Positions 42,772-52,634 of a stretch of 64,000 nucleotides of DNA are shown piece by piece. The translations under genes and the position numbers were made by a program. Source of the stretch: JALZUV01 sp963837025 (GTDB lineage Bacteria > Pseudomonadota > Alphaproteobacteria > Rickettsiales > JALZUV01); assembly GCA_963837025.1 (NCBI GenBank), contig CAWILT010000001.1:372001-436000 (forward strand), written 5' to 3'. The notes beneath the pieces are model-generated. The model was not told the origin of the DNA. It was given only the letters and a program-made list of their open reading frames with translations, and searched no databases. The first letter of the stretch is position 1, and every line of letters begins with the position of its first letter.

Positions 42772-44489
42772 ATATCCGCGAAAATATGGGTTTCGGCTTT
42801 ACCACCGGGGTGGGTAATGGCGCCTTTCTCGGCAGTGCCTACGGTTTGCGCATATTTCCATAATGCTCCTGAATTATAATCGGTACCGCGTGGGTTCCAT
42901 TTTTGACGGCGCGATGCGAGCTCAGCTTCTGAAATATTCACCTCTAATGTACGCTTATCAGCATTTATGGTAATGATATCACCATTTTCGATGAGGCCAA
43001 TGGGGCCACCTTCGGCGGCCTCTGGCCCTACATGCCCAATACAAAAACCGCGTGTTCCACCACTAAAGCGGCCATCGGTAATGAGTGCAACCGATTCACC
43101 TTTGCCTTTACCATAGAGAGCGGCTGTGGTGGAGAGCATTTCGCGCATTCCGGGGCCACCTTTTGGTCCTTCATATCTAATGACAATAACATCGCCATCT
43201 CTAAATTTATTTTGTTCTACGGCCGCAAAAGCATCTTCTTCACAATCAAAAATATTCGCCGGACCGGTAAATACACGCTGCTTTAATCCTGCCACTTTCA
43301 CAATAGCACCTTCGGGCGCTAAATTACCTTTTAAAGTCACCACACCACCCGTTGGGGCAATGGGTTTATCGTGTGGATAAACAACATCTTGCCCATCAGG
43401 CCATTTTACATTTGCTAGATTTTCAGCCATTGTTTTACCTGTAACCGTCATGCAATCGCCGTACAAATAGCCACCGTCCAGCAGAGTTTTAAGCACAATT
43501 TGCACACCACCCACTTCGAATAAATCTTTGGCTACATATTTACCACCCGGTTTTAAGTCAGCCAAATAAGGGGTTCTATCAAAAATTTCGCCCACATCAT
43601 GCAGATCAAACGCAATACCACATTCATGTGCAATAGCAGGAAGATGTAAACCCGCATTGGTTGAGCCACCGGTGGCAGCAACAATCATAGCTGCATTTTC
43701 AAGCGCTTTGCGTGTGACAATATCGCGCGGACGAATTTTCTCTTTAATCAAATGCATCACCGCTTCGCCTGAGCGAAACGCATAATCATCGCGCGATTCA
43801 TAGCTTGCAGGCGGGCCTGATGAACCGGGTAACGCAAGGCCAATCGCTTCACTCACACAAGCCATGGTATTAGCCGTAAATTGACCACCGCACGAGCCAC
43901 CCGATGGGCATGCTACTTTTTCAAGTTCGTTCAATTCTGCTTCCGACATATTGCCGGCGGCATATTGCCCTACCCCTTCAAATACATCAACTACCGTTAC
44001 TTCTTTTCCCTTATAAGTGCCTGGTAAAATAGAACCGCCATACAGAAATACAGATGGTACATTAAGCCGAACCATCGACATCATTAAACCCGGCAAAGAT
44101 TTATCGCAGCCTGCTAGACCCACAATCGCATCATAACAATGGCCACGCATGGTTAGTTCTACTGAGTCTGCAATAATATCACGACTCACAAGTGACGATT
44201 TCATGCCTTGGTGACCCATGGCAATACCATCAGTCACGGTGATAGTGGTAAATTCGCGCGGGGTTCCACCTTTGGCGTGAATCCCCTTTTTAGCAACTTG
44301 TGCTTGGCGGCCAAGTGTAATGTTACAGGGCGCCGCTTCGTTCCATGTGGTTGCAACCCCAACTAAAGGCTGGTTAATTTCCTTCTCACCCAAACCCATT
44401 GCATAAAGATAACTGCGGTGCGGCGCACGTTCTGGCCCTTGAGTTACATGACGACTTACTAACCGCGATTTTCCAAAGTTTTTTGTCAT
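42768..44489 (-). CDS. ilvD: Dihydroxy-acid dehydratase
   Basis: The 573 aa protein converts dihydroxyisovalerate and dihydroxymethylvalerate to the keto acids of valine and isoleucine. Iron-sulfur ligands are in VGLAGCDKSLPG and CPSGGSCGGQFTANTMAC. GGSTNAGLHLPAIAHE, GGPGMREMLS and DGRFSGGTRGFCIGHVGPEA complete the IlvD/EDD signature. It is the first gene of a minus-strand stretch and no other ilv gene is visible in the window. Confidence 0.96.
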   Translation of the reverse strand: MTKNFGKSRLVSRHVTQGPERAPHRSYLYAMGLGEKEINQPLVGVATTWNEAAPCNITLGRQAQVAKKGIHAKGGTPREFTTITVTDGIAMGHQGMKSSLVSRDIIADSVELTMRGHCYDAIVGLAGCDKSLPGLMMSMVRLNVPSVFLYGGSILPGTYKGKEVTVVDVFEGVGQYAAGNMSEAELNELEKVACPSGGSCGGQFTANTMACVSEAIGLALPGSSGPPASYESRDDYAFRSGEAVMHLIKEKIRPRDIVTRKALENAAMIVAATGGSTNAGLHLPAIAHECGIAFDLHDVGEIFDRTPYLADLKPGGKYVAKDLFEVGGVQIVLKTLLDGGYLYGDCMTVTGKTMAENLANVKWPDGQDVVYPHDKPIAPTGGVVTLKGNLAPEGAIVKVAGLKQRVFTGPANIFDCEEDAFAAVEQNKFRDGDVIVIRYEGPKGGPGMREMLSTTAALYGKGKGESVALITDGRFSGGTRGFCIGHVGPEAAEGGPIGLIENGDIITINADKRTLEVNISEAELASRRQKWNPRGTDYNSGALWKYAQTVGTAEKGAITHPGGKAETHIFADI

Positions 44490-44498
44490 GAGAACTCT

Positions 44499-45935
44499 TT
44501 AATTTAGTTGTGCTTGTATACTATTCAAACCGTTTTGACTGGATTGAAAATAACCCAATGTCTGCAGCATTAATTGGTCTTGACGTGCCATTGCAATAGC
44601 AATTGGCGTTAAACCACTAACATCGTTAATAGAAGTTTTGGCACCCGCACGTAAAAGAATGGTTGCCAAGTCATTGCGCCCTAAAAATGCCGCGCGATGT
44701 AATGGAGTCGCTCCATAACGATCTTGCTGATTAGGAGATGCCCCTAAGGCTAATAAAAGTTGAAGTGAAGCATTAGCACCACTTTTAACCGCATGAATTA
44801 CTAAATCTTCGCTATTGATATTGCGTATTGTGAGTGGAACACCTGTGCGTAACAAGGCACGAATAGCATCAATATCATTTTCTCTCACTGCATTGAACAT
44901 ATGCATTTCAATCTCTTTTTTATAAATCGCATGCGATAAGTGAGAATTTTCCTTATCATAATTTTTTTGATAAATTTCATTCGGAAGTGTTTGAGTTTTA
45001 AAATCGCGCGGCCAAACAACCTTTTCTTTCGATGCTGTTTTGGCCTTAGATTCAGACGATGTTTTAACTTTATTTTGCGAAACCACCTTACTTACGGCAG
45101 GCTCCACGTAAGTTTCTCCTGATTCAATCTCGCGATCAATTAAGCTCGCAATACTATTATCATCATCATTAAGAATATTTTTATCCTGAATTGGCTCTTC
45201 GTCGGTTAAAACATTTTGGCCGAGATCGCGCTCTTGTGGCAAAGGCCTTAAACTTGGCAAGTCTTCATTATTCATCCAGCTAGGCAGAGCATCTACCAAA
45301 TTTTGATTTTGCATTTTAGAACTTGGCAGATTTGGAGGTTCAATTGCCGTTATTTTCGATTTTTGCTCACTAGCTTTTGGTGGCTGGCTCGCTGATTGCT
45401 CGCTTTCAGCTTCATTTTTTTCTATAGATTCATTTTGAGCTATAGATGTATTAACAGGCTTCGCTTCTTCAATAGACATATCAGGCGATTCCAATAATTC
45501 TGCAAGATCGGAATCATCTTCGAGCAAATCAGGCTTACTAACTGCAGGTGTTGATGTGATGGGTATATTCGGATTTTCTTGAGCGACATCTTGCTCTGGC
45601 ACTAAATTTGGCTCTATTAGGCCATCTGCTAATGCTTGCAAATCTGTTGTATCATTACTAGGCAAACCCGAAGGATCAAACAATCCAAAATCAGGAATAA
45701 CAACATCCTCCCTTGCCGAAGTTTCAGAAATTTCAACGGTTTCCGGCTGGGATGTTGGTGGAGGAGCTTTGACTATAGTTTGAGTTTTAGGTGCAGAAGC
45801 GCGGGGTAAAGGCGGTGGTGGCGGAAGCTCTTGCGATTTTGCAACATAAGAAACCACTATAATCGAAATGATAATAGTTAAGGCAAACAATAGCTTAGAG
45901 AAAGCACTGAATTTATGAGGTGATTCTATTTGCAT
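44499..45935 (-). CDS. Membrane-anchored ankyrin-repeat protein with long disordered middle
   Basis: ATG 45935 is chosen; 478 aa. One N-terminal helix (FSKLLFALTIIISIIVVSYVA) is followed by a proline run (LPPPPPLPRAS) and about 280 residues of acidic, Ser/Thr/Pro-rich, apparently disordered chain. At the C-terminus are three to four ankyrin repeats (MFNAVRENDIDAIRALLRTG; SLQLLLALGASPNQQDRYGATPLHRAAFLGRNDLATILLRAG in the genome, shown here only in part). The layout puts ankyrin repeats at the end of a long periplasmic tether, perhaps binding envelope or cell-wall proteins. It lies between ilvD and popZ; role unknown. Confidence 0.72.
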   Translation of the reverse strand: MQIESPHKFSAFSKLLFALTIIISIIVVSYVAKSQELPPPPPLPRASAPKTQTIVKAPPPTSQPETVEISETSAREDVVIPDFGLFDPSGLPSNDTTDLQALADGLIEPNLVPEQDVAQENPNIPITSTPAVSKPDLLEDDSDLAELLESPDMSIEEAKPVNTSIAQNESIEKNEAESEQSASQPPKASEQKSKITAIEPPNLPSSKMQNQNLVDALPSWMNNEDLPSLRPLPQERDLGQNVLTDEEPIQDKNILNDDDNSIASLIDREIESGETYVEPAVSKVVSQNKVKTSSESKAKTASKEKVVWPRDFKTQTLPNEIYQKNYDKENSHLSHAIYKKEIEMHMFNAVRENDIDAIRALLRTGVPLTIRNINSEDLVIHAVKSGANASLQLLLALGASPNQQDRYGATPLHRAAFLGRNDLATILLRAGAKTSINDVSGLTPIAIAMARQDQLMLQTLGYFQSSQNGLNSIQAQLN

Positions 45936-46030
45936 TTGTCGAAATCTTAGCACAAGCCCAGTCAAACTGACTATTCTTTTCTACTAATATTTAAAGTTTA
46001 ATCGTAAAAATTTTCGCTAGGCACAGAAAT

Positions 46031-46744
46031 CTAATTTCCTGAAAGCTTTTGTATTTCTTTTTGAACAATGCGCTCAACTAAACTAGGCAAATTTTCATCT
46101 AGCCATGTTTTTAACATCGGGCGCATCGCTTCAATCATTAAGTCTTCAACCGTAATGCCACCACGTGTAGATATGCCCGTATGCGATTGCGTTTCAGTTT
46201 GAGTCGTCTTACGAACTTTATTTAACAAAGCAGATGTAGCCTTTGCGGTACTATTTGATAGAAGCGATTCTGAATCACTTTTGACACCTAATACTCCATC
46301 AATGTTTTGCAAAACATCTGTATCATCAGATTTATTTTTAATTAGCGCCTCAACATCCGAATTAGTTAATTCTGCAGATTCAGTTTTTGCCATGGTATCA
46401 TGGTTATTATCAAGTTCATTAACGTCTGAATCATAATCCTCAGTATCTAAGTTATCACCGATAATTTCCGTTAATTCGAGTATATCAGACTCTTGATCAT
46501 CTTCTTCATCTGTTCCAATATCATCAAATTCTGTATTGAGCGGCTCATCTTCTAAACCATCAACAATCTCAATTTCATCACTATCGGATACTCCAATAGG
46601 AGCTAAGCTACTTTTTGAAGACAAATTATTATCGTCACTATCTTCAGCATCATCTTCAGTAATGATGCGTCGAATCGACTGCAGAATCTCTTCCATTGAC
46701 TGATCTTCGTTTTCGTTTATTGACTCTTTATCTGTCTTACTCAT
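46031..46744 (-). CDS. popZ: PopZ-family polar organising protein (DUF2497)
   Basis: The 237 aa protein begins with QSMEEILQSIRRIITEDD, the conserved partner-binding helix of PopZ. A long very acidic, disordered spacer follows, and it ends with GGITVEDLMIEAMRPMLKTWLDENLPSLVERIVQKEI (the oligomerisation helices, given here as one motif class). In Caulobacter PopZ forms a pole-filling condensate that tethers the ParB-parS origin and cell-cycle kinases. Its location beside tolC-like and pcm genes is the conserved alphaproteobacterial arrangement. Confidence 0.9.
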   Translation of the reverse strand: MSKTDKESINENEDQSMEEILQSIRRIITEDDAEDSDDNNLSSKSSLAPIGVSDSDEIEIVDGLEDEPLNTEFDDIGTDEEDDQESDILELTEIIGDNLDTEDYDSDVNELDNNHDTMAKTESAELTNSDVEALIKNKSDDTDVLQNIDGVLGVKSDSESLLSNSTAKATSALLNKVRKTTQTETQSHTGISTRGGITVEDLMIEAMRPMLKTWLDENLPSLVERIVQKEIQKLSGN

Positions 46745-46787
46745 GACAATCCCGTAATGTTTTTCCCATTATATGCTTATATACACG

Positions 46788-48308
46788 CTAAAAGCCAATA
46801 AATTGATATTCTGTATCATTATAATAGCCTACAGCGTCATAAATAGGGACATCTAAGCCCAAATCTTTGGCTGTTAAATTACCCATTACTGCTAATATAT
46901 TATACGCAGCAACCACTTTATTGCGTTGCGCAACAACCAATTGCACTTGCGCATTAAAAAATTCTCGCTCCGCATCGAGTACATCCAGCGTTGTGCGCGA
47001 ACCATATTGTTGTTCTTGGCGGACGCCCTCAAGCGCAATCTCAGCTGAATCAATTGCCGTTTGGTTCGAATCTATAATGGCTAGCGCAGTTTGATAATCT
47101 TCCCAAGCTGACACAGCTTGGCGGCGCACTTGTAAACGAGCATCGGTTAACTGATAGCGCCGCTGCTGAAAATTTTGCTTAGCTTGCCTAACACGCGAAT
47201 AACGCTCGCCTCCAGCATATAAGGGTAAGGTTGCAGCAATTACGATTTGATCTTGCTCAAATCCCGCAGTACCCAAAAAACCCACTCCTTCTTGACGCAA
47301 AGCATTCGCCTGTAAATCTATTTGGGGCAATAAGGTTCCCTTATTCGCATCGACAACATAATCTGCTGAATCTTTTAAATTTTCTGCTTCAATTATTAAA
47401 GGATTATATTTTAACGCATTATCAGTTAGGGCTTCTAGTGTTGCAGGCAGTGCTGGCAAGCTGTCTGGTGCATTAAGCGAAGCAGGCATTTCGCCAATAA
47501 TTTCTTCATATACTGCTTTGGCTGTTGCCAGTAGTCCTTGGCTGTTAATTACTTCTGATTTAGCTAATGCTAATCGTGAGTCAGATTGCGCAACATCGGT
47601 TCGTGTATCTTCCCCAACTTCAAAACGTTGAGTGGCCGCTTGTGATTGGCGAATCAGCACATCACGATTTTTAATACTAAGTTCCAAGATAGCATTCGAT
47701 CGCACAACGTCCATATAGGCAGATACAGCTTGCAATAATGTGGCTTGTTCAGCCTGAGTTAAGCGCGCTAATCCAGCATCTACCTGCCTGCGTGCAGATT
47801 TTGTTTCAGCATAGGTTGATCCTCCTCTAAACAAAGGCTGCGTAACGTTTAGTGTTTTGGCCTCTGAGTTTAAATAATTCCATCCGGTTCCCGCGAAATC
47901 GTTACGCTCTCTGCCTCTAGAATAACCTGCACTTACAGTTGGTAGCGCACCTGATAAAGCCTGTGGAACTTGTTCAACAATAGCTTGAAAAGCACGTCTT
48001 TCAGATTTTAATTGAGGATTAGAGTTATAAGCTTTTTCTAGTGCGCTTTTTAAAGGCGATATATCTGTTTCTAACGCAGAAGCAGGCGCGATTGGTTCTT
48101 GAAAATTTTCATCTAAGCTAACGTTACGAATAGCACTGTCATCAATCGTTGGTTGCTCTGTACTTTCAACGGGGGCTGATAGCAAAATTTCTTTATCCTC
48201 TAGTCTACTTTCAGTTTGCGCGACTAAAGGTTTGTTTGCCGCATATAAAGCAGAAAAATTCACCCCATACAAAAACAATGCCAAAAAAATAAATTGTGGA
48301 AATTTCAT
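46788..48308 (-). CDS. TolC-family outer membrane efflux protein
   Basis: The 506 aa protein has a signal peptide (FPQFIFLALFLYGVNFSALYA), an 80-residue non-conserved linker, then two TolC/OEP repeats: ALEKAYNSNPQLKSERRAF..VEQVPQALSGALPTVSAGYS and ALKYNPLIIEAENLKDSADYVVDANKGTLLPQIDLQA. A late QYGSRTTLDVLDAEREFFNAQVQLV helix is also diagnostic. It forms the outer membrane tunnel for type I secretion and drug efflux. It lies 8 bases downstream of the pcm-like gene, likely one operon with popZ. Confidence 0.9.
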   Translation of the reverse strand: MKFPQFIFLALFLYGVNFSALYAANKPLVAQTESRLEDKEILLSAPVESTEQPTIDDSAIRNVSLDENFQEPIAPASALETDISPLKSALEKAYNSNPQLKSERRAFQAIVEQVPQALSGALPTVSAGYSRGRERNDFAGTGWNYLNSEAKTLNVTQPLFRGGSTYAETKSARRQVDAGLARLTQAEQATLLQAVSAYMDVVRSNAILELSIKNRDVLIRQSQAATQRFEVGEDTRTDVAQSDSRLALAKSEVINSQGLLATAKAVYEEIIGEMPASLNAPDSLPALPATLEALTDNALKYNPLIIEAENLKDSADYVVDANKGTLLPQIDLQANALRQEGVGFLGTAGFEQDQIVIAATLPLYAGGERYSRVRQAKQNFQQRRYQLTDARLQVRRQAVSAWEDYQTALAIIDSNQTAIDSAEIALEGVRQEQQYGSRTTLDVLDAEREFFNAQVQLVVAQRNKVVAAYNILAVMGNLTAKDLGLDVPIYDAVGYYNDTEYQFIGF

Positions 48309-48316
48309 GAAAACAC

Positions 48317-48988
48317 CTAAAATTTGAAACTGGTTTTGCGATTAAACTCAGTTATTAAAGGTGCTGATGCATCGAACAAAATTTGCTCATGCAACCCGCC
48401 ATCTATCAATGTCCAACATGTTGCTTTACCCACACCAAATACCCCTGAGCTTTTACGATAAGCGGTTTTGATTGCGTAAATTTTACCATGCTCATTAAGC
48501 TGATCAACTAATTCATCATTAATGTCCTCAATTGCTCCATTAATAAAAATGATATCATAAGGTGCCTTCAAACTGTATCCAGCCGATACTGATGCGTTAA
48601 ATAGTTGAACATCCGTATGTAAATTGCGTAAATTACGTCGCGCTACTTCGGAAAGCTCACCAACCGATTCAACCGCAACCACATGATTTGAAAGCATTGC
48701 AATTATGGCGGTTGAATAACCGCTACCGCATGCAATATCCAAAACTTTATCACTGGGTTTTATTTGTGCGTGCTGTAACATTAAGCCAAGTACACGAGGC
48801 TCTAATAAATAACGCTCCGGTGTTAAGCGAATATCATCATCTAAATAAGCTACAGACTCCAAATCATCAGGCACAAAACGTTCACGTGCCACCTGCTTAA
48901 AAGCATCAATTAGCACGCTATCGGTAACCCCAGCTGGTTCAAGCTGATTCGTTATCATATTTATACGCGCCTGAATTGCATAGGCCAT
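48317..48988 (-). CDS. Protein-L-isoaspartate O-methyltransferase family protein
   Basis: The 223 aa protein has the PCMT plan: N-terminal RINMITNQLEPAGVTDSVLIDAFKQVARERFVPDDL and SAM motif VLDIACGSGYSTAIIAML. A later YDIIFINGAIEDINDELVDQL is the catalytic-domain strand. The typical substrate motif is weak, as in the PopZ-linked alphaproteobacterial group, so true repair of isoaspartyl residues is uncertain. It starts the minus-strand run pcm-tolC-popZ. Confidence 0.85.
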   Translation of the reverse strand: MAYAIQARINMITNQLEPAGVTDSVLIDAFKQVARERFVPDDLESVAYLDDDIRLTPERYLLEPRVLGLMLQHAQIKPSDKVLDIACGSGYSTAIIAMLSNHVVAVESVGELSEVARRNLRNLHTDVQLFNASVSAGYSLKAPYDIIFINGAIEDINDELVDQLNEHGKIYAIKTAYRKSSGVFGVGKATCWTLIDGGLHEQILFDASAPLITEFNRKTSFKF

Positions 48989-49124
48989 GATACTATTCTC
49001 CTTTAATGGGTTTTTGTACTAACAAGCTTTGTGCAATGAAGCTACAAAAACATCATTATAATTTATCTCTCAATAAATTTTATCTTGTCTCTTTTGTATA
49101 AATACGCTCTAAAGCCCCTTGAAA

Positions 49125-49198
49125 GGCTAGGTAGCAAAGTGGTAATGCGTGGGACTGCAACTCCCTGATCGTCGGTTCGATTCCGACCCTGGCCTCCA
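49125..49198 (+). tRNA. tRNA-Cys (anticodon GCA)
   Basis: The 74-base cloverleaf has acceptor GGCTAGG pairing with CCTGGCC (one T-G), D-arm GTAGCAAAGTGGTAATGC and anticodon stem/loop GGGACTGCAACTCCC with GCA. The T-arm is GTCGGTTCGATTCCGAC, the discriminator is T and CCA is encoded. Confidence 0.95.
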
Positions 49199-49291
49199 AA
49201 AAACTTCCCCATATTTGCATTTTTGCCTTTGCATCTCTTCCTTTAAAAGGTAAACAATGCGTAATAATTAAGAAAAATATAGGGGTGGCAA

Positions 49292-51013
49292 GTGCGCTTT
49301 ATTTTAATTCTATCACAGTTTTTTCTAGCATTTTTGCTGGCCTTTAATGCGAATGCCGAAACTGTATTTATGGTTCAGCTTGGCAGTTATGAAACAAAGT
49401 CCGATGCGGACGCTAAATGGCTATCGCTCAAAGAAGAAAATGCATCGCTGCTAAAAAATCTGAAGTCTATAACCAATCAAGTGCAGCTTCCGCCGGCCGA
49501 TGAAATTGTTTATCGCTTACAAGCAGGCCCAATTGATAGCCGTATTAATGCAAAATCTTTATGTGAAAAGCTTAGCTCATCAAACGAAACCTGTTTCGTG
49601 ATGGAAACAGCTATGTTTAACGGCGAAAATACAAATCAGATTGCTTCAAAAGCCGCACCTGTTGATACAATAAATACTACCAGCTCTTTCGAATCATCAC
49701 CTAACAAACCATCATTATTCTCAAGCACAAGTAACGTTTTTAGCGAGTTTGGTGAATCACTTGTTTCATCACTTTCTGATGATGAGGAACCTAACCAAAT
49801 TTCAGCGCTTGCACCTGTTGATGGTACGGATGATGTTAGTATTGACGAAGAAATGACAGTTGAAGTAGCTGAAACTATTCCCGATACTTCACTAAATACA
49901 GAAGAAACGGTCGCATCATCTGAATCTCAAACGACGAACACTAGCCAGAATAACGCTCTACCCTGGTTAAATAAACCGATAATGATGGGCAAAGAATCAG
50001 CGCCAGTGGCTTCAACGGAGAAAGTGATTAGCAAGAACACATTTACCACCCAATCCGATGCTTACATCCCCTCAGGCTCTGGAAATGATAGCAAGAATAT
50101 CGCTGCGGAAATAGTAAATGCATCGCAATCGCGCGGCACTATGGAATCTGCAGTCGTTATGCAGCAATTACCGGGTGTTCAAATGGTCGATTATAAAAAT
50201 GATATTCCGATTGAAATAGCCAAACCGTCAACTAATTTGCGAGGCGAAGGCAAAGTTGAAGTTTCAGAGGCGGTTGCCGTGCCGCTATCACAAATGCAAC
50301 AAGATGATTTGACTACATCATCTTCAAATACAATATCTAGTGGTAGCACGAAACCACTAGGTTTTGAAGGAGTGCCGTCTAATAAAACTATCGGAAAAAC
50401 CTATTGGGTTAAGCTAAATTACTTTACCAATGAGGCCACCGCAGCGAATTTCTATGCAAATTTACGCAATAACAATCCACAAAAAGCTAGAAATCTTAGA
50501 ATGCGTATTACCCAGCCTTATTATGCGCTTTCAAAAACTAACTCGCGCGTATCTTTAGAATTAGGCCCTTTACCTAATACAGATGAAGTGGATGAGCTTT
50601 GCGCACTATCAGCCACGCAAAATTTGGTGTGCGAAATGCAAAAAGACACCAATCGAACTTCCACCTCGCCTAACCCACCACTATCACCTACTGCATTAGC
50701 ACCTCATTCAGACACAGCTAGCAGCCGTTACCACGCACGCACACGCAACGTTGCTTCAACGCAAAATAGCTACTGGGTGCAACTGGGGTCTTATCGTAAC
50801 CGCGGCGATGCCTTGGCTATATGGAATGAAATGAAGAGAAATAATAATGCATTAAAATCTCTTCAACCCCATTTTGAACAACCTGCATATTCATCGGCCA
50901 GCCAAACCATCTATCGACTACGCACAGGGCCATTTGTTACCCAAGCGGCGGCTGATGCACTCTGCCAATCTGTCAGTAATGCCACATCCGCGTGTTTGGT
51001 TGTTAAAAACTAA
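49292..51013 (+). CDS. Secreted protein with three SPOR domains
   Basis: A GTG start gives 573 aa with a signal peptide (FILILSQFFLAFLLAFNANA). Three SPOR-like units are visible: residues about 24-103 (VFMVQLGSYETKSDADAKW), about 370-445 (YWVKLNYFTNEATAANFY) and 492-573 (YWVQLGSYRNRGDALAIW). They are separated by long Ser/Thr-rich, probably disordered linkers. Each ends with a Cys-containing strand (ETCFVME, LVCEMQ, SACLVV). SPOR domains bind glycan strands stripped of stem peptides at division sites, so this is probably a septal envelope protein. Three copies in one protein is unusual. Confidence 0.8.
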   Translation: MRFILILSQFFLAFLLAFNANAETVFMVQLGSYETKSDADAKWLSLKEENASLLKNLKSITNQVQLPPADEIVYRLQAGPIDSRINAKSLCEKLSSSNETCFVMETAMFNGENTNQIASKAAPVDTINTTSSFESSPNKPSLFSSTSNVFSEFGESLVSSLSDDEEPNQISALAPVDGTDDVSIDEEMTVEVAETIPDTSLNTEETVASSESQTTNTSQNNALPWLNKPIMMGKESAPVASTEKVISKNTFTTQSDAYIPSGSGNDSKNIAAEIVNASQSRGTMESAVVMQQLPGVQMVDYKNDIPIEIAKPSTNLRGEGKVEVSEAVAVPLSQMQQDDLTTSSSNTISSGSTKPLGFEGVPSNKTIGKTYWVKLNYFTNEATAANFYANLRNNNPQKARNLRMRITQPYYALSKTNSRVSLELGPLPNTDEVDELCALSATQNLVCEMQKDTNRTSTSPNPPLSPTALAPHSDTASSRYHARTRNVASTQNSYWVQLGSYRNRGDALAIWNEMKRNNNALKSLQPHFEQPAYSSASQTIYRLRTGPFVTQAAADALCQSVSNATSACLVVKN

Positions 51014-51039
51014 ATTTTCACGCGAAAACTTAAATGCTG

Positions 51040-51068
51040 CTTGACTTCGTTCAGGATATTGGCAATTT
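51040..51068 (+). promoter_or_regulatory. Possible promoter of tRNA-Asn
   Basis: CTTGAC (51040-51045), the alphaproteobacterial -35 consensus, lies 45 bases before the tRNA. After 17 bases the -10 position holds CAATTT, a poor match, so only the -35 element is persuasive. Confidence 0.3.
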
Positions 51069-51090
51069 ACACAAGTCTTTTAGACAGTGT

Positions 51091-51165
51091 TCCCCGGTAG
51101 CTCAGTGGTAGAGCAAACGACTGTTAATCGTTCGGTCGCTGGTTCGAATCCGGCCCGGGGAGCCA
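51091..51165 (+). tRNA. tRNA-Asn (anticodon GTT)
   Basis: The 75-base cloverleaf has acceptor TCCCCGG pairing with CCGGGGA, D-arm AGCTCAGTGGTAGAGC, and anticodon stem/loop ACGACTGTTAATCGT with GTT. The T-arm is CTGGTTCGAATCCGG, the discriminator is G and CCA is encoded. Confidence 0.96.
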
Positions 51166-51209
51166 AATTCTTAGTAGAATTTTTGCACTAGATTAATTAC
51201 AACATTTCC

Positions 51210-52625
51210 ATGACGCAAAAAACGATTATTCATTGGTTCCGCCAAGATCTGCGATTGTCAGATAATCCTGCATTTTCACAAGCTGCTCGTGACGGGCATA
51301 TTTATCCTATTTATATTCTGGATGATGCAAATGCAGGTGAATTTAAAATTGGGGGCGCAGGTCGTTGGTGGCTGCACCATGCGCTTGAATCATTATCCAA
51401 CAACCTCAATGGCAATTTAGCTATCTATAAAGGCGATGCCAAAGAGTTAATTCCGCAAATCATAAAAGATGTTAAAGCTGATGGTATCACATGGAATCGT
51501 TGCTACGAACCTTGGCGTATTGCGCGCGACAAAAAAATTAAGGCTGATTTAGAAAAGCAGGATTTTAAAGTTGAAACTTTTAATGGTTCGCTGCTTTGGG
51601 AGCCTTGGAATAAACAAGTACTTAAAAAAGATGGAACCCCTTACCGCGTTTTTACCCCTTATTTCAAGAATGGCTGCCTCAAAGCTAATGCACCTCGCAC
51701 AGCATTAGACACACCCCATCATTATCATTTAAGGCGTTCTCATAGCAATGCTTTAGCGCTTGATGAACTTAAACTTCTACCCAAACGAGATTGGGGTGAT
51801 AAGCTAGCTGAACATTGGGATATCTCGGAAGATGGCGCAAAAAAGCAGCTCTATAATTTTTTAGATAGAGGGTTGGAAGAATATAAAGACGGGCGCAATT
51901 TACCCGCCAAACCCTATACATCTCACCTTTCGCCTTATCTACATTGGGGTTTAATATCACCTAATCAGGTGTGGCATGCTGCACAAACACGGGGCGATGA
52001 TAAAAATATCTACACGTTCTGCAGCGAATTAGGCTGGCGCGAATTTTCATATAGCCTGCTCTACCATTTTCCTAAACTCACGCGTGATAATTTGCAGGAT
52101 AAATTCGATAAATTTCCGTGGCGTAAGAACAAGCAAGATTTAGAGCGGTGGCAAAAGGGTCAAACAGGCTATCCTATTATTGATGCGGGTATGCGGCAAT
52201 TATGGCAAACCGGCATTATGCATAACCGCATTCGTATGGTTGTAGGTTCATTTTTAGTTAAAAACCTAATGCTGCATTGGCATGATGGTGAAGACTGGTT
52301 TTGGGACTGTTTGGTAGATGCCGATCTGGCTAGCAATAGTGTGAGTTGGCAATGGGTAGCCGGTTGCGGTGCCGATGCCGCACCATTTTTCCGTATATTT
52401 AACCCCGTAACGCAAGGCGAGAAATTTGATAAACATGGCGACTATACGCGCAAATACGTGCCTGAGCTAAAAGATATGCCCGATAAGTATCTGTTTAAAC
52501 CATGGGAAGCCCCTGATGATGTGTTGGAAAAAGCTAACGTAAAGCTAGGCGATAATTATCCTAAACCAATAGTCGATTTGAAATCCTCGCGAGAACGTGC
52601 ATTAAAAGCGTATAAATCTCTTTAA
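51210..52625 (+). CDS. phrB: Deoxyribodipyrimidine photolyase (cryptochrome/photolyase family)
   Basis: The 471 aa protein has the N-terminal antenna domain (IIHWFRQDLRLSDNPAF), FAD-binding domain motifs SPYLHWGLISPNQVWHA, ELGWREFSYSLLYHFP and DAGMRQLWQTGIMHNRIRM, and the lesion-binding NSVSWQWVAGCGADAAPFFR region. This is a class I type photolyase that uses blue light to split pyrimidine dimers. Its presence suggests a light-exposed or free-living phase. No partner gene is adjacent. Confidence 0.94.
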   Translation: MTQKTIIHWFRQDLRLSDNPAFSQAARDGHIYPIYILDDANAGEFKIGGAGRWWLHHALESLSNNLNGNLAIYKGDAKELIPQIIKDVKADGITWNRCYEPWRIARDKKIKADLEKQDFKVETFNGSLLWEPWNKQVLKKDGTPYRVFTPYFKNGCLKANAPRTALDTPHHYHLRRSHSNALALDELKLLPKRDWGDKLAEHWDISEDGAKKQLYNFLDRGLEEYKDGRNLPAKPYTSHLSPYLHWGLISPNQVWHAAQTRGDDKNIYTFCSELGWREFSYSLLYHFPKLTRDNLQDKFDKFPWRKNKQDLERWQKGQTGYPIIDAGMRQLWQTGIMHNRIRMVVGSFLVKNLMLHWHDGEDWFWDCLVDADLASNSVSWQWVAGCGADAAPFFRIFNPVTQGEKFDKHGDYTRKYVPELKDMPDKYLFKPWEAPDDVLEKANVKLGDNYPKPIVDLKSSRERALKAYKSL

Positions 52626-52634
52626 TTGAATTAC

